From Bradyrhizobium sp. cir1 (GTDB taxonomy: Bacteria; Pseudomonadota; Alphaproteobacteria; Rhizobiales; Xanthobacteraceae): a stretch of 64,000 bases of DNA. The stretch is from NCBI RefSeq assembly GCF_014198245.1, contig NZ_JACIHE010000007.1, positions 62,001-126,000 of the forward strand, read 5' to 3'. The translations under genes and the position numbers were made by a program. Positions 26,805 to 37,442 of this stretch are shown here, piece after piece. Under the pieces are notes generated by a model. The model was not told the origin of the DNA. It saw only the letters and a program-made list of their open reading frames with translations, and made no database searches. Numbering within the stretch: the stretch's first letter is position 1; each line of letters opens with the position of its first letter.

Positions 26805-28231
26805 TGATCCATCCTTGCACACGACGTGGGATCCTCCTCGGGGGAGCCTCGCTCTCAATCGCGATGCTCGCTTCGCAAAATTCACTTGCCGCCACGCATG
26901 CGCGGACCAGGATCAAGCGGCTGGTTTCGTCTTGCGGTATCAAAGCATGGTTCGTCCAAGATTCTACTGTCCCGTTGATCGCGATGGAATATGCCTTCAC
27001 CGGCGGCGCGACTCAGGACCCCCCTCAAAAACCTGGCGTAGGCCACATGGTTGCTGGCCTCCTCAAGGAAGGTTCCGGCCACCTTGACTTCAAGACCTTT
27101 CATGAACGGCTCGACCGTCGTGCCATTGAGCTAAGCTTCCGCTCGACCCATGATCAATTCCGCGGTGCCTTGCGCACGCTCGAGGACAACGCGGACGAGG
27201 CCTTCGACCTTTTACGGATGGCGCTAACCTCGCCGCGTTTCGACGCGGCAGATGTCGAACGGATCCGTGCCACCGTGCTTGCGCGCCTTCGGCACGACTC
27301 GACCGATCCTTCGTCTCTGGCCAATCGCAAGTTCTTCGAAGCCGCCTTTAACGATCATCCTTATGCTCGCCCTGTCCGGGGCTCTCTGGAAAGCGTGCCG
27401 AAGATCGAGGTCGGGGATCTCAAAGGCTATCTCCGACGCGTGATCGCAAAAGACACACTCAAAATCTCGGTGGTCGGCGACGTCGATCCAGGGGTCCTCT
27501 GCACACTGCTCGACAAGACCTTTGGCGGCCTGCCAGCCCAAGCGGACGCCACGCCGGTTCCCGAAATCGTGGCAGCAAAGCCGCCGCACCGGGTCTTCAT
27601 TCCGTTCGACGTGCCGCAGACGGTTGTGACTTTTGGGGGTCCAGCCGTCCGCCGCTGCGACCCCGATTTCATGGCCACCTATGTCGTCAACCACATCCTC
27701 GGCGGCGCCGGCCTGACGTCGCGCCTGTTCCGCGAAGTCCGCGAGAAGCGCGGACTGGCCTATTCCGTCCGTGAGCACCTGGTCTGGTTGGATCGTTCAG
27801 CCATGTTTCTCGGCAATAGCGGCACCTGCGCCGATCGTGCCGGCGAAACGGTGGAAGAAATCGAGAAGCAGGTCCGCTACATCGCCGAGGAAGGACCGAC
27901 ACAGCAGGAACTCGATGATGCAAAGTCCTACCTGAAGGGCTCGCAAGTGCTGACTCTCAACACATCATCAAAGCTTGCGCGAAGGTTGCTGCGGCATCAG
28001 CTTGACCAACTGCCCATCGACTATTTCGAAAAGCACAACGCCGTGGTCGATGGGGTGACGTTGGAGGACGCCAAGAGAGCAGCGCGGCGGCTGTGGGGCG
28101 AGGGTCTGCTCACAATTATCGTCGGCCGCTCCCCAAAGGACGCAGCGCAGCCGACCACCGTGCCATCGGGGACCACGCCCGCGCCAGGCGCCGAGCAGCT
28201 AGACGCCGCCCCGACGGCGCCACCCAATTAA
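26804..28231 (+). CDS. M16 peptidase-like, non-catalytic subunit
   Basis: 475 residues from a GTG that shares one base with the previous stop. The N-terminus (TRRGILLGGASLSIAMLASQNSLAA) is a twin-arginine-like export signal. The M16 fold is kept (GSLESVPKIEVGDLKGYLRRVI, FGGPAVRRCDPDFMATYVVNHILGG, SRLFREVREKRGLAYSV), but the zinc motif position reads HMVAG (from His81), lacking the Glu and second His. Active/inactive pairs are usual for M16B enzymes. The export signal implies a periplasmic complex, which is at odds with the lack of one on the catalytic subunit. Confidence 0.88.
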   Translation: MIHPCTRRGILLGGASLSIAMLASQNSLAATHARTRIKRLVSSCGIKAWFVQDSTVPLIAMEYAFTGGATQDPPQKPGVGHMVAGLLKEGSGHLDFKTFHERLDRRAIELSFRSTHDQFRGALRTLEDNADEAFDLLRMALTSPRFDAADVERIRATVLARLRHDSTDPSSLANRKFFEAAFNDHPYARPVRGSLESVPKIEVGDLKGYLRRVIAKDTLKISVVGDVDPGVLCTLLDKTFGGLPAQADATPVPEIVAAKPPHRVFIPFDVPQTVVTFGGPAVRRCDPDFMATYVVNHILGGAGLTSRLFREVREKRGLAYSVREHLVWLDRSAMFLGNSGTCADRAGETVEEIEKQVRYIAEEGPTQQELDDAKSYLKGSQVLTLNTSSKLARRLLRHQLDQLPIDYFEKHNAVVDGVTLEDAKRAARRLWGEGLLTIIVGRSPKDAAQPTTVPSGTTPAPGAEQLDAAPTAPPN

Positions 28232-29813
28232 CCTTCTAGCAGCCCGAGCGCTTAGCAAGCGCCTCCCTGTTGCGCGCAGAGTGCGTCTAGCCACCGCGCG
28301 GAGATATTTGCTCGTCGGGCAGTGACCATGCGGCCGGTCGAGTGCCGCTTTTGCTCAATCTCGTTGCCAAACAAGGCGGCAGTCCGGCTTGAAGTCATCA
28401 GGGTAACGATATGCAAATAGCGATATCACCAAGAAAACGGCCCCAGCGAGGGCTACGCTGAGACGAGCTTCCACTGTGGTCGTGCCATTGGGGAATGGCT
28501 CGGACGTAGAGATAACCGCTTACCAAATGGCTTGGTCCTCATTCTTTTCAGTTCCGGCTTAACCAGCGATGCCCGGATCGGAGCTCTTCGCAGTCCCAGG
28601 GGATCGCTACTTTCGGCGGCCTTCAACGGCAGCTATGAGGTTGATGCTTTCTGTTTCCACGCCTCCCCTCATTTGCAGTAAGTATCCGCCTTAGTCGCGT
28701 TCAGTTGTGCTCGAGCTGCCCTGCCCTGGTAGGCTGGCGCTCTGTACCGTGTCGCCAGCGGGATCGACGCCTACAGCAGAAACTCAAGGGGGACGCCTGG
28801 CAACGCTTCGGTGGTTGTCCGATATGAAAGCGAGCGTGATGCCGCTTTATGCCGAGGCCGAATATGCAGACGAATTATCTTAAAGCGCGACCGTCCAGAA
28901 GAACGAGAACTGGACGCGCACCTAGCAACCCAGTTCAGGCGCGCTTGCCTAGTAGTGGTGATCAGAGTGGGCGCTTCAAACCGTAATGTACACCGCCCCC
29001 AAGGAAGCGGCCCAGCGAGAGCGCACATGCGCCAGCCCATCGTTCATCCGTAAAGGTTCTTCTGCACCCGCACCACGCAGCGTTATCGGCGAAATCTGCG
29101 CTCCGGTTCCGATCGCACGACGCCGGCTTCTTTTGACGGAGCGTCCTCAATATCGCTTCGCGAGCGATGTTGAGCCGCCGGCCGAGGCCCCGCTCACCCT
29201 TCGATCTTGTTCTCCATGACACTTTAATCTCGCCTCGGCGCGAGCAGCTGCATGCTTGCCATTTGCGTCACCAGCCCGCTTCAGCGCTCAGCAGAGTGAG
29301 AGCTCGTCGTTCAGGGTCATCTCTCGGTAATTGACCAGCCACTTCGCTATCTGCCGAAACGACGATCTGAGCCAGCAGACCTTGGATGATCTGCCAAGCC
29401 ATAGCCGAACAGCGTAGCACCGCCTCGATTGCACTTCCACCAGCTCGCAGTCTGACGCTACGTAAGATTCGGTCGCTTCATGCCAATCTGGATAGCGGCA
29501 GCGATATATATATAACCTATGGCAATCGCGAACGACCACCACAGGCAACAGTTGATTCTTGGTGGTGCGCATTTCCAGCCGCCCACAAACCTCACGTAGA
29601 TCACCAGTACAAGTGATTTACTCCCCACTCTCAGCCCGCATCGTCGTTGCGATCCAACGACGTCACTCGCTTGATGTTGAAAAAGTTCATCGGTTGCAGA
29701 GCTCTCGCATCGAAGGTTCATTGCCCCTTCTTTCTGCCATGTTCGCACCCAAAGCAGAGACGCGCCGGTGCGCACTTTGCGCGCGGCAACAGCGAGTATC
29801 TCAGGAGATTTCC
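28232..29813. other. 1.6-kb stretch without a supported gene
   Basis: Contains frames of up to about 140 codons on both strands without recognisable domains. No tts box or sigma-54 site was seen. Probably decayed island DNA plus the promoter of the ParA-like pair. Confidence 0.5.
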
Positions 29814-30563
29814 ATGGTGAAGCCAGTTGTAATTGTGGTCGGTGCGGACAAGGGAGGAGTCGGCAAGACGACCGTATCACGAACGCTACTGGACTACTTC
29901 AGCGTCAACAACGTGCAAATACGCGCATTCGACACGGAGTCGCCGCGGGGAACGCTGAAGCGCTTTTATCCCGAGATCACCGAGATCGTCGACATGACGA
30001 CGACGGCTGATCAGATGAAGATCTTCGATACCCTAAACTCAGGGCTGTCCGTCACTGTCATCGATGCTCGCGCAGGATTACTGTCCTCTGCGTTGGCTTC
30101 CTTGCGCGACATCGGATTTCTGGACTCGGCGCGGTCCGGCCAGATCACGTTTGCCGTATTCCATATCCTGGGATCATCCATCGCTTCGCTAGACGAGATC
30201 GCGGAAACCGCGACGTTCATGAGCGGCGCAAAGTACTACCTGGTCAAGAACTTCATCAACGACACTCAATTCTTCCAGTGGGATCAAGCGACCTATAATT
30301 CCTATTTTCACCGCATCAAACATGCGACTGAGTTGGTCATACCGAAGCTTAACGAGATGGCTTATGAGCAGGTGGAAGTCGCATCCGTCCCATTCATAGA
30401 CTTTGTCGCAAACAAGGGGCGGAACGATGAACCCGCGAACAACTCGTTCGTGCTGCGCGGCTATGTCCGGCACTGGCTGGCAAACGTCTGGAGCGAGTTT
30501 GATCGCATCAACTTGACGGAATTGGCCGGCGCCAAGTCCGCAACCCGGGCCGGCGAGAAGTAG
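29814..30563 (+). CDS. ParA/MinD-like P-loop ATPase (intact Walker A)
   Basis: 249 residues beginning with a deviant Walker A motif KGGVGKTT (13-20) as in ParA/MinD/Soj ATPases, followed by FDTESPRGTL (switch-like) and VIDARAGLLSS (Walker B region). The C-terminal half is unlike standard ParA. AGGAGA lies six bases before the ATG. No ParB, MinC or centromere repeats are nearby, so plasmid-type partitioning is not indicated. It is paralogous to the next gene. Confidence 0.75.
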   Translation: MVKPVVIVVGADKGGVGKTTVSRTLLDYFSVNNVQIRAFDTESPRGTLKRFYPEITEIVDMTTTADQMKIFDTLNSGLSVTVIDARAGLLSSALASLRDIGFLDSARSGQITFAVFHILGSSIASLDEIAETATFMSGAKYYLVKNFINDTQFFQWDQATYNSYFHRIKHATELVIPKLNEMAYEQVEVASVPFIDFVANKGRNDEPANNSFVLRGYVRHWLANVWSEFDRINLTELAGAKSATRAGEK

Positions 30564-30622
30564 TCGCATATTCGGCGAGCTCAGGTTGGGCCCACGTACG
30601 AAACAAAATTGATCTGCTGGCT

Positions 30623-31342
30623 ATGTTAGCGACCCCCATCTACATCATCTGCTCTCCTAGCCCGCAGGTCGGTAAAACTCTCATCGCTCGGGCCATGAGC
30701 GAGTTCTTGTTGCTGAAAAACGGCACAGCGCTGTCGTTTGATGTCAACTTGAAAGAGCCGTCATTGCTCGACTACCTCCCCAATATCACGGAGACCGCGG
30801 ATGTGATCGACACTTACGGCAAGATGCAGCTGATGGACCCTCTTATCATCCACGATCGGGTACCCAAGGTAATCGATCTCGGCTTTCACGCCTTCGACGA
30901 ATTCTTCAAGATGTGCGAGGAGATCGGCTTCATGAAGGAGACGGCCCGCTGCTATGTCGCTCCTATCATCCTCTTCGTCGCGGGCGCTGACCGCATCTCC
31001 TTTCGCGGTTATGAAATGCTGCGGCGGCGAATTCCGCCGGCATCGCTGGTCACCGTCCACAATGAATTCGTGCTGCGCGGCGAATTACCTGAAGCGATGG
31101 ATGGCGAGCGGGTACTTCGGATTCCCGCGCTTCCGCTGTTCCTCAAAAGATATATAGATCGGCTTAGCTTTTCCTTCACTGGATATCTGCGCAACGAGAA
31201 GGACTGGTCCACCGAGCTGCATCAATGGATCCGACGGAACTACAGCATGTTTCGTGATCTGGATACGAGTGTGATGCTGCGAAACGCCTATCGATCTCGG
31301 GGCACGGATATCGACAGCCTACGTTCCACAAGGGCTACTTGA
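30623..31342 (+). CDS. ParA/MinD-like P-loop protein with altered Walker A
   Basis: 239 residues. It shares the layout of the preceding gene (FDVNLKEPSLLDYLPNITETADVIDTYGKMQLMD; then VIDLGFHAFDEFFKMCEEIGFM), but the nucleotide loop reads SPSPQVGKT (11-19): the GKT is kept and the signature Lys of ParA-type ATPases is missing. A long hydrophobic beta segment (APIILFVAGAD) follows. It may be the regulatory half of a heterodimer. Function unknown. Confidence 0.7.
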   Translation: MLATPIYIICSPSPQVGKTLIARAMSEFLLLKNGTALSFDVNLKEPSLLDYLPNITETADVIDTYGKMQLMDPLIIHDRVPKVIDLGFHAFDEFFKMCEEIGFMKETARCYVAPIILFVAGADRISFRGYEMLRRRIPPASLVTVHNEFVLRGELPEAMDGERVLRIPALPLFLKRYIDRLSFSFTGYLRNEKDWSTELHQWIRRNYSMFRDLDTSVMLRNAYRSRGTDIDSLRSTRAT

Positions 31343-31612
31343 GATTCCGATCTGCCTGCCAGCTATTCGTCCGGCTATGAGCAGTCTTCAATAGCGTTCT
31401 CAACGCGACGCGAACGCATGAATTGCGGTGTACGAATCTGCAGTGGATTGCCCATCTTTACCGTGATCGTCCGCACCGATCACGCGACCGGCGGGACGGC
31501 AGCTCATTGGCCGAATAGCTCATGCAGACACGCCCGTCCTCGAAAGGATCGATGACTGTCTTCACCTTGTGAGCGGCTAGGCGGATCGACGGGCCCTTCC
31601 ATCAGAGGAGGC

Positions 31613-33439
31613 TCATAGATCAAGGCCGAGTTTCCCGAGCACCCGGTGCATGACCGCGCTTTTGATCTCGCGGGCGATCTCGTTTCGGATCTGGGCTCCG
31701 AGCACCCGCTCGGCATCGGCATCGCCTGTCAAACCTTCCTCGGCCAGTCGGAGATTCAGACGGGTTTGAAACTCTTCGCCCATCGCGTCGACGAGCCGCT
31801 CCTGCATGGCAGCATAATCTTCGGGCGCGATGCGCCTGGTCACGCTTTCCCACGGTTGCCAGCGTGTTGCCAGATAATCGGCAAATTCCGCCGCTTCCTG
31901 ATTCCGCACCGATGCCCCAGCGCTGGCCACATCATCCTCGGTCACGTGAGAGACGTTCATGAAGCGCATGTCGGGAGCGATGTGCCGCAGCTCGAGCTGG
32001 TCGCGCAGCTGGGTCTGGTAGGCAAGGTAGACCTCGATTTCATCGACGTCCGCGTCGGGATCGGCACGACGAAGCGAGTTGACCCTCTCGCGCGCGATTT
32101 CGTCTAGCGCTTCCAAGCGAAACATGACGCGTCCGTGCTGGAGCAGTTCGCCAAGGCGCCCGTCATAGACGCCGTCCTCGACATCAGCGTTCAGGCGTGC
32201 GGTCTGCATGCCGTTCCAGGCCAAAGTAATGCGATCCTCGCAGCTCGCGTTCGCCCCCGAAGCCAACTGGAAATATTGCTCGCGCAAACGCGGCCTGACG
32301 GCTGCCTGCCGCAAATCTTCGGCGACCGCCTGGCGGAACGCCTCGTTGCCATAGTTCACGGTGCCACGGAGCCTGTCGAGGAAGCGTGCATAGTCCGCGG
32401 CCCCCGCTTCATGGCCGAAGTGCTGCCAAGTGGCCATTGCCATGGGCTCGTCCTCGAGCCAGTCCGCGGCAACCTCTTGCAGGGACCGCGGCTGAACTTC
32501 CACCGCTCCATCCGCCGTCGAGAAGAAAACCTGCGGGCCGGCATAGTGTCCGGCATGCATCGCTGTTGCAAGGCCGGCCTGCACCCAATCGGCGAGCGGA
32601 TTATTCTCCAGATCAACGCTCGAGTCACGACTTAGCTGCGTCAGCAGGGTCTCGGGCACGCTGGTCAGCTGGTTGTTGCTGGCGCCGAGCCACAGCAGCT
32701 CGGGCGGGACCGTCTCAGGCAGGCTGGTCAGCCGGTTGTGGCTGGCGCTGAGCCATTCGAGCTCGGCCGGAAGAGGCTCGGGCAGGTCGGTCAGCTGATT
32801 GTAGTCGACGTTCAGACGCTGGAGCCCAGCTGGAAGCCCGGGCAGGTGGGTCAGGCGGTTACCGCTGGCGTCCAACTCCTGAAGCGTTGCTGGAAGGCGT
32901 TCTGGCAGGCTGGTCAGCTGATTGTTGTCGACATTCAGCCGCCGCAATCCCCGCGGCAGCTCTGTGGGCAGGCGCGTCAGCCCATTGCTGATGGCATAGA
33001 GCCGCCGCAGCCCAGGTGGAAGCTCGGGTAGGCTGGTCAGCCGATTATTGCTGGCGTAGAGCCGTTGGAGGCTCGCCGGAAGGGTCTCGGGCAGGCTGTC
33101 AAGCTGATTATCGTCGACATTCAGGCGGCGCAACCCGGCCGGAATGGACGCCGACAAGGCGGTCAGGGACAGAGACGACAGATCTAACGGCTCATTGAGA
33201 TCACCCGCGCCCCGCCAAGCCCTCGTTACCGCCTGTTGCCGATCCTCATGTTGCCCCTGCCCGTTTTCGGCAGCCCAGTCCGTCAACATCTCGTCCTGCG
33301 AGGCAGCCACCTCAGCAGCGGACGCCTGAACGTCCGTTAAGGCCTCTCCCCACTGCGATGCGGCCGGAGAGCCCGGCTCGGAGCTTTCCGAATCGGACGT
33401 TGCGGAAGGAGTACCAGCGCCGAGCTGTTCTGCATTCAT
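31613..33439 (-). CDS. nopM: NEL-type E3 ubiquitin ligase effector NopM (LRR-NEL)
   Basis: 608 residues. After a Ser/Glu-rich secretion leader (about 1-80) come eight to nine leucine-rich repeats of 20-21 residues (about 95-265; unit LRRLNVDNNQLTSLPERLPA), then a C-terminal novel-E3-ligase domain. The catalytic Cys is Cys390 within ASCEDRITLAW, which has the CxD motif of IpaH/SspH/NopM ligases. The effector is injected into plant cells and ubiquitinates host targets. A tts box lies about 300 bases upstream. ATG at 33439 was chosen; an in-frame TTG at 33472 is an alternative. Confidence 0.93.
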   Translation of the reverse strand: MNAEQLGAGTPSATSDSESSEPGSPAASQWGEALTDVQASAAEVAASQDEMLTDWAAENGQGQHEDRQQAVTRAWRGAGDLNEPLDLSSLSLTALSASIPAGLRRLNVDDNQLDSLPETLPASLQRLYASNNRLTSLPELPPGLRRLYAISNGLTRLPTELPRGLRRLNVDNNQLTSLPERLPATLQELDASGNRLTHLPGLPAGLQRLNVDYNQLTDLPEPLPAELEWLSASHNRLTSLPETVPPELLWLGASNNQLTSVPETLLTQLSRDSSVDLENNPLADWVQAGLATAMHAGHYAGPQVFFSTADGAVEVQPRSLQEVAADWLEDEPMAMATWQHFGHEAGAADYARFLDRLRGTVNYGNEAFRQAVAEDLRQAAVRPRLREQYFQLASGANASCEDRITLAWNGMQTARLNADVEDGVYDGRLGELLQHGRVMFRLEALDEIARERVNSLRRADPDADVDEIEVYLAYQTQLRDQLELRHIAPDMRFMNVSHVTEDDVASAGASVRNQEAAEFADYLATRWQPWESVTRRIAPEDYAAMQERLVDAMGEEFQTRLNLRLAEEGLTGDADAERVLGAQIRNEIAREIKSAVMHRVLGKLGLDL

Positions 33440-33740
33440 CGATGTCGTCTCATGGGTAGCAAAATGAAGCAAACGCGCCGGGGCGGCGCGTCTTAGAACT
33501 GGTAACCGGCCATGGAGAACGCTCCACCGGCTAACTGCAATGAGGTGCGATCACCACAGCGGGGCCGTCACGCACCGCTGGCGCGAATATGCTGCTGCGA
33601 GTGCTACCGAATAACTTCAGACGGGCAGCGAACCCAGCCGAAGTCTCGCTCGTGGATCAGTTGATATTGGAGTCTATCCCGGTGTCCCCTGCCAAATTGG
33701 CCCTTTGAGGCGACTCTGCCAGCGAGTAGCGATGTTCATG

Positions 33741-33769
33741 ATACGAGAGCCAGCTGTCGATAAGCTGAC
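33741..33769 (-). promoter_or_regulatory. tts box upstream of nopM
   Basis: Minus-strand GTCAGCTTATCGACAGCT followed by GGCTCTCGTAT, one mismatch from the tts-box core, facing nopM. Confidence 0.88.
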
Positions 33770-35372
33770 GACGCGGAGCGACGAAACTGGACGGCTCCCA
33801 TCATCAAGTTGCGACACACGAGAAGCTATTCTCTCGCAAACGTCCCGGCCGGCCTGACCTCCGGCCTTTCGGCTCAACGCGCTGCATGTCGTGGCGTAGC
33901 CCCACGATCTTTTGGCGCGGATGCTTTCCTCGAAGCTCGGCAGAAATCTAGATTGAAGCTCAACCGCCGCCTTTTGCTGGAACACCGAATGGTCAACGTT
34001 GCGCAATCTCGCGCGTGACCACCACTATTGAGAATGCAACGATGACGCTGGCGCGATCTATTTCGCCTAGCGCCCCCGTGAGGCTGGTTTGGAAGGACAT
34101 AAGACCTCCCGAGCTTTCACCGCAGCGCTCTGTGCGGCCATCAGTGCTGCCGGTCATCGCCTCTGGCCGGATATGAACAGTCTATTCCGCTGGAGTATTT
34201 GCTTGCGAGCGCGGGCTGTTCACCCAGCGCGCTTTCTCTGGACCGCTAAAAAAACGATTACGGCTGGGGTCAGACATATTCTGCTGCCGGTATCATTCCA
34301 TCATCAAGGCCATCTCGCGATTCCAACTGGTCAATGTACTTTGACCCGACGTCCCGTGCAGACGATGCAAATGGCTCCCTGGCCATCGCCCGCAAGCGAG
34401 AAAACTGGTAATCAGCAGGCCGTTCCCATCGACCTCCACTTGCGATGCGCCATCAACGCCTGCCAAGTGGGCCTTTATCTTTTACGCATCAGCACGCCTA
34501 CAACCTGTCGCAGCGTGAGATTCAAGCTATTAAATCGGTCTTCTGAGGCGGACTGTGCACAGCGGATGTCGATAGCAAGATTGTCCATGGACTGCTCATT
34601 TGGCTCGACACTGCGTCTAGCCGACATTTGCCTCGGATTGCTAAGATCCCAATCCCGGCACGTGCGTCCTTTGATTGGATGGCGCGTGCCTACGATCGCA
34701 GTCAGGCTGGCTCTCCTTCCTTAAGCAATCGTCCCCATGGCTTTCTCATGTTGTTGATGGTCCACCTCGCTCATAAATTATTTATCGGGTAAGCGATTGC
34801 GAATGCCGGGTACCACCGCGGGACTGACAGCATCAGAGAGGAGGCGTGCGCAAGAAGCCGCCGCCGCTTTACGCCGCTTGGGCCGCAAGAGCTCGACATC
34901 GCTAAGGTCCAAGTCGCGAGCTGTGGCCCAAGTCAGGACGCGCCCAGCGACTCAACAGGCAACAAAGCCGTCAAGCCCTTGCAAGTTCCGCCGCCATCGA
35001 CCATGGGGACATGCGTCGTGCGTTAACAGTTCCTGCTTGAGCCGTCTGCGTGTCGCACATGAATTTAACTGCTCCGGTTCTCGGTTTTTCTTCGCGCCGC
35101 AATCAATTCTGTGGAGCGCAGGAATTGTGCAAGGCACAGGATCGCAGCGCCGTGAAAACGCGAGGATCTGCCTCGATTTCTCGTCGCGCGCGCGGTGTAG
35201 GGTGATATTGATGATAAGAGTGGCATACATTGAACTGCTCGCCGAAAGACGGGCGGGACGTCGCAAGTCCTAGGATGCAGTTGCTATGCAGGAATGCGGA
35301 GCCAAGGAATGGCCCCTCGATGACGATCGCCATAATTGATACTCCATGGACACGAAGTGAACTATATCTGTG
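33770..35372. other. Gene-poor stretch upstream of nopM
   Basis: About 1.6 kb with frames up to about 210 codons on the plus strand (34089-34724) but no domains, ribosome sites or plausible composition. Probably decayed DNA. Confidence 0.5.
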
Positions 35373-35672
35373 ATGGCTTCAATTGATGATCCACTGAGTG
35401 AGATCAGATGGCTGCGGAACGAAATCTGGCGCTGCCGTCGATTCCTTAAAAGGGACCTACCTGGGGCGGAGCGCAAGGCCGTTGAGAAGCGTCTGCTTGA
35501 ACAGCTTTCTGCCTTTGAACGGCTCTTGTCGACGGCGTTTCCTTTGACCTTGAGCCCTAAAGTGTATTCGGCCAAGAGCACCACGATCGGGCGAAGCGAC
35601 TCGCCTGAAGCGCCCGTCGAGAACGCCGCAATGGCATCAAGCGGTTCCTTCGGGAAGTCGATGGGGGGCTAA
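35373..35672 (+). CDS. Small hypothetical helical protein
   Basis: 99 residues. The first 55 residues look like a genuine charged helix (DPLSEIRWLRNEIWRCRRFL, then ERKAVEKRLLEQLSAFERLL), followed by a Ser-rich tail. No family recognised. The ordered heptads in an otherwise non-coding region are the main reason to keep it. Confidence 0.45.
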   Translation: MASIDDPLSEIRWLRNEIWRCRRFLKRDLPGAERKAVEKRLLEQLSAFERLLSTAFPLTLSPKVYSAKSTTIGRSDSPEAPVENAAMASSGSFGKSMGG

Positions 35673-36259
35673 CAAAAACGTTTCCTCGATCTATCTGTAC
35701 CTTGAGCCGGGCAGTCGAAACGAAACTGATCCCCAGCTGAGAAATCTGAGGAAGACGCGATCGAACAAACCTCCAATGCTCACATTTCGCCGATCGTTTG
35801 CAAGTTATAGCCGATTTGGGCCATCTGCCGGAAAATACTTGGTTGCCGACCACAACGCCGTAGATTGATGCGCAGAACGGATTCCTGCAGATGTCCGGCT
35901 GTACCCACCACAGTTTACGCAGATTGTCCTCTCGACCGGTTACAGCGGGGCCGATGGCAATCTCACGACGGCCTTAAAGTGGGCGGATGGCTGCAGCGCT
36001 GAAAAAAGCGCAACTGCTGCAGCACGAAATCGAGGTTCAGAGCGCATTACAACCTCGTAGCACGTATGGGCGCACTATCGATGGCTGATCGAGGCCAATC
36101 GATTCACCGTGCTCAGCCGCCCTGATAGATGAACTGCGGCTCGGCAGGCTGAAGTTTCCAGCCCGCTCGACTTTCGGCCACCAAGCGGGCCAAACTCCGG
36201 CGCCCGACAGCCTGAATACCTCACTGCCGCTCCATTTTTGCAACTGCCGCTCGGACGCC
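35673..36259. other. Intergenic stretch
   Basis: No supported gene or site seen. Confidence 0.4.
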
Positions 36260-36577
36260 TCACTCTCGTTGAAGGACGACCGGAAGCCTGTTGAGACGTC
36301 GTCTCGGTCCGTCGTTTCTCTCCGCGGCGGTTGGCACCATGCGGCGGCATTCGCCGCGCAAGTTTTTGAAATTGTCCCTAAGACAAAACATCGCTACGTC
36401 CACTTCGCTACGCCCTGTAAAGCGGTCACAGAAGCGGATCACGTCTGATCTGCACGACATCAAGACTTGCTCGGTCCGCCGATCTCGCGCGCGAGCGTGT
36501 CCTGTGCACCAGGTCGCTGCGATCGCGATCCCGGCGAGGGCGGCTGCACAGCGACGCGCATTGCAAGTCCAGCCCAT
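36260..36577 (-). CDS. Small exported Cys-rich-repeat protein
   Basis: 105 residues with an export signal (RRCAAALAGIAIAATWCTGHARA) and a mature part whose cysteine spacing CRSDVIRFCDRF ... FCLRDNFKNLRGECRRM resembles the Golgi-apparatus-protein-1 (GLG1-type) cysteine-rich repeat that is common in small periplasmic proteins of Bradyrhizobium. Function unknown. ATG at 36577 starts just before the signal segment; the frame is open further upstream to 36754. Confidence 0.5.
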   Translation of the reverse strand: MGWTCNARRCAAALAGIAIAATWCTGHARARDRRTEQVLMSCRSDVIRFCDRFTGRSEVDVAMFCLRDNFKNLRGECRRMVPTAAERNDGPRRRLNRLPVVLQRE

Positions 36578-37442
36578 TCGTCGCTCTTGATTCACCAAAC
36601 CTCTCTTAAGCCGCATATCCATCACTATTGTTCTCGGCCGCGCGAGCATAACCTGTTTACCGGATTGGGCCGCCTCTGTCTCGCTGTTGCGGGCCGACGC
36701 CATGATTGCGGGCTCGCGAATCATCGTCGCGCCACGCGCAGCACGCTGATGCAAAGACCGAGATACAGCAGAGATCTGCCGTTTACCGCTTGTGTGTCGA
36801 TGCTGGCTCCCAATACGGCGCTTTGCTTCGCAATGCTACAACCTGACGCCACGATCGATTCAAGCACTTTGAGGGTCGTCAAATGTGTGAGACGGGCAGC
36901 ATACCCACATTAGGGGCAGTAGGACGAACTCCCGACAACGGGACGCCTGACCGACTGCCCTCGGGACGAACGTCCCCGATGTTGGTCGATGACGCTCTGC
37001 CTGGTGTTGGGTTGAGGGCGTCAAGGGCACGCATCGAGACGATCAGCGACAAGCTGGGTGGACGCAGCTCGCTTGTTCGCGGCTCCAACCAGCTGACCTG
37101 CAGAGAAGAGTTTCGTACGATGGGCTTTGAGAAGTACAGAGGTTTGGACCGACAGGCCAAGGTACCATGGCTGCATGGTGATCGTCGTAACTGTCACCTA
37201 CGGTCGATACCACAGCCTCAAGCCGGCTGCTGCTATTCACGGTGGGCAATTGCTCAAAACCAGCTCAGCGGCCTCGAGCCGCTGGCATGCCGATTGCTAC
37301 AAACACCGACAGCGCGTCAGCCTGGGTGCAGCCTAGCCGGAACCCGGAAGACACCATGCGTGGTCGACGTCTTTCTGCGGACGGGCGCGGACCGCGCGTT
37401 ACGTTCGCGATTCCACGATCTAGGACAAAAGCGAGCCTTCAC
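36578..37442. other. Intergenic stretch
   Basis: An open frame at 36883-37446 exists but shows no domain, start site or plausible composition. I see no gene. Confidence 0.4.

Noticed and set aside
29814..31342. Idea that the ParA-like pair is a plasmid partition locus
   Set aside because: No parB-like gene, no direct repeats resembling a centromere, and no replication gene nearby.
34089..34724. Plus-strand frame of 211 codons
   Set aside because: Cys/Arg/Ser-rich filler without motif; no start signal.
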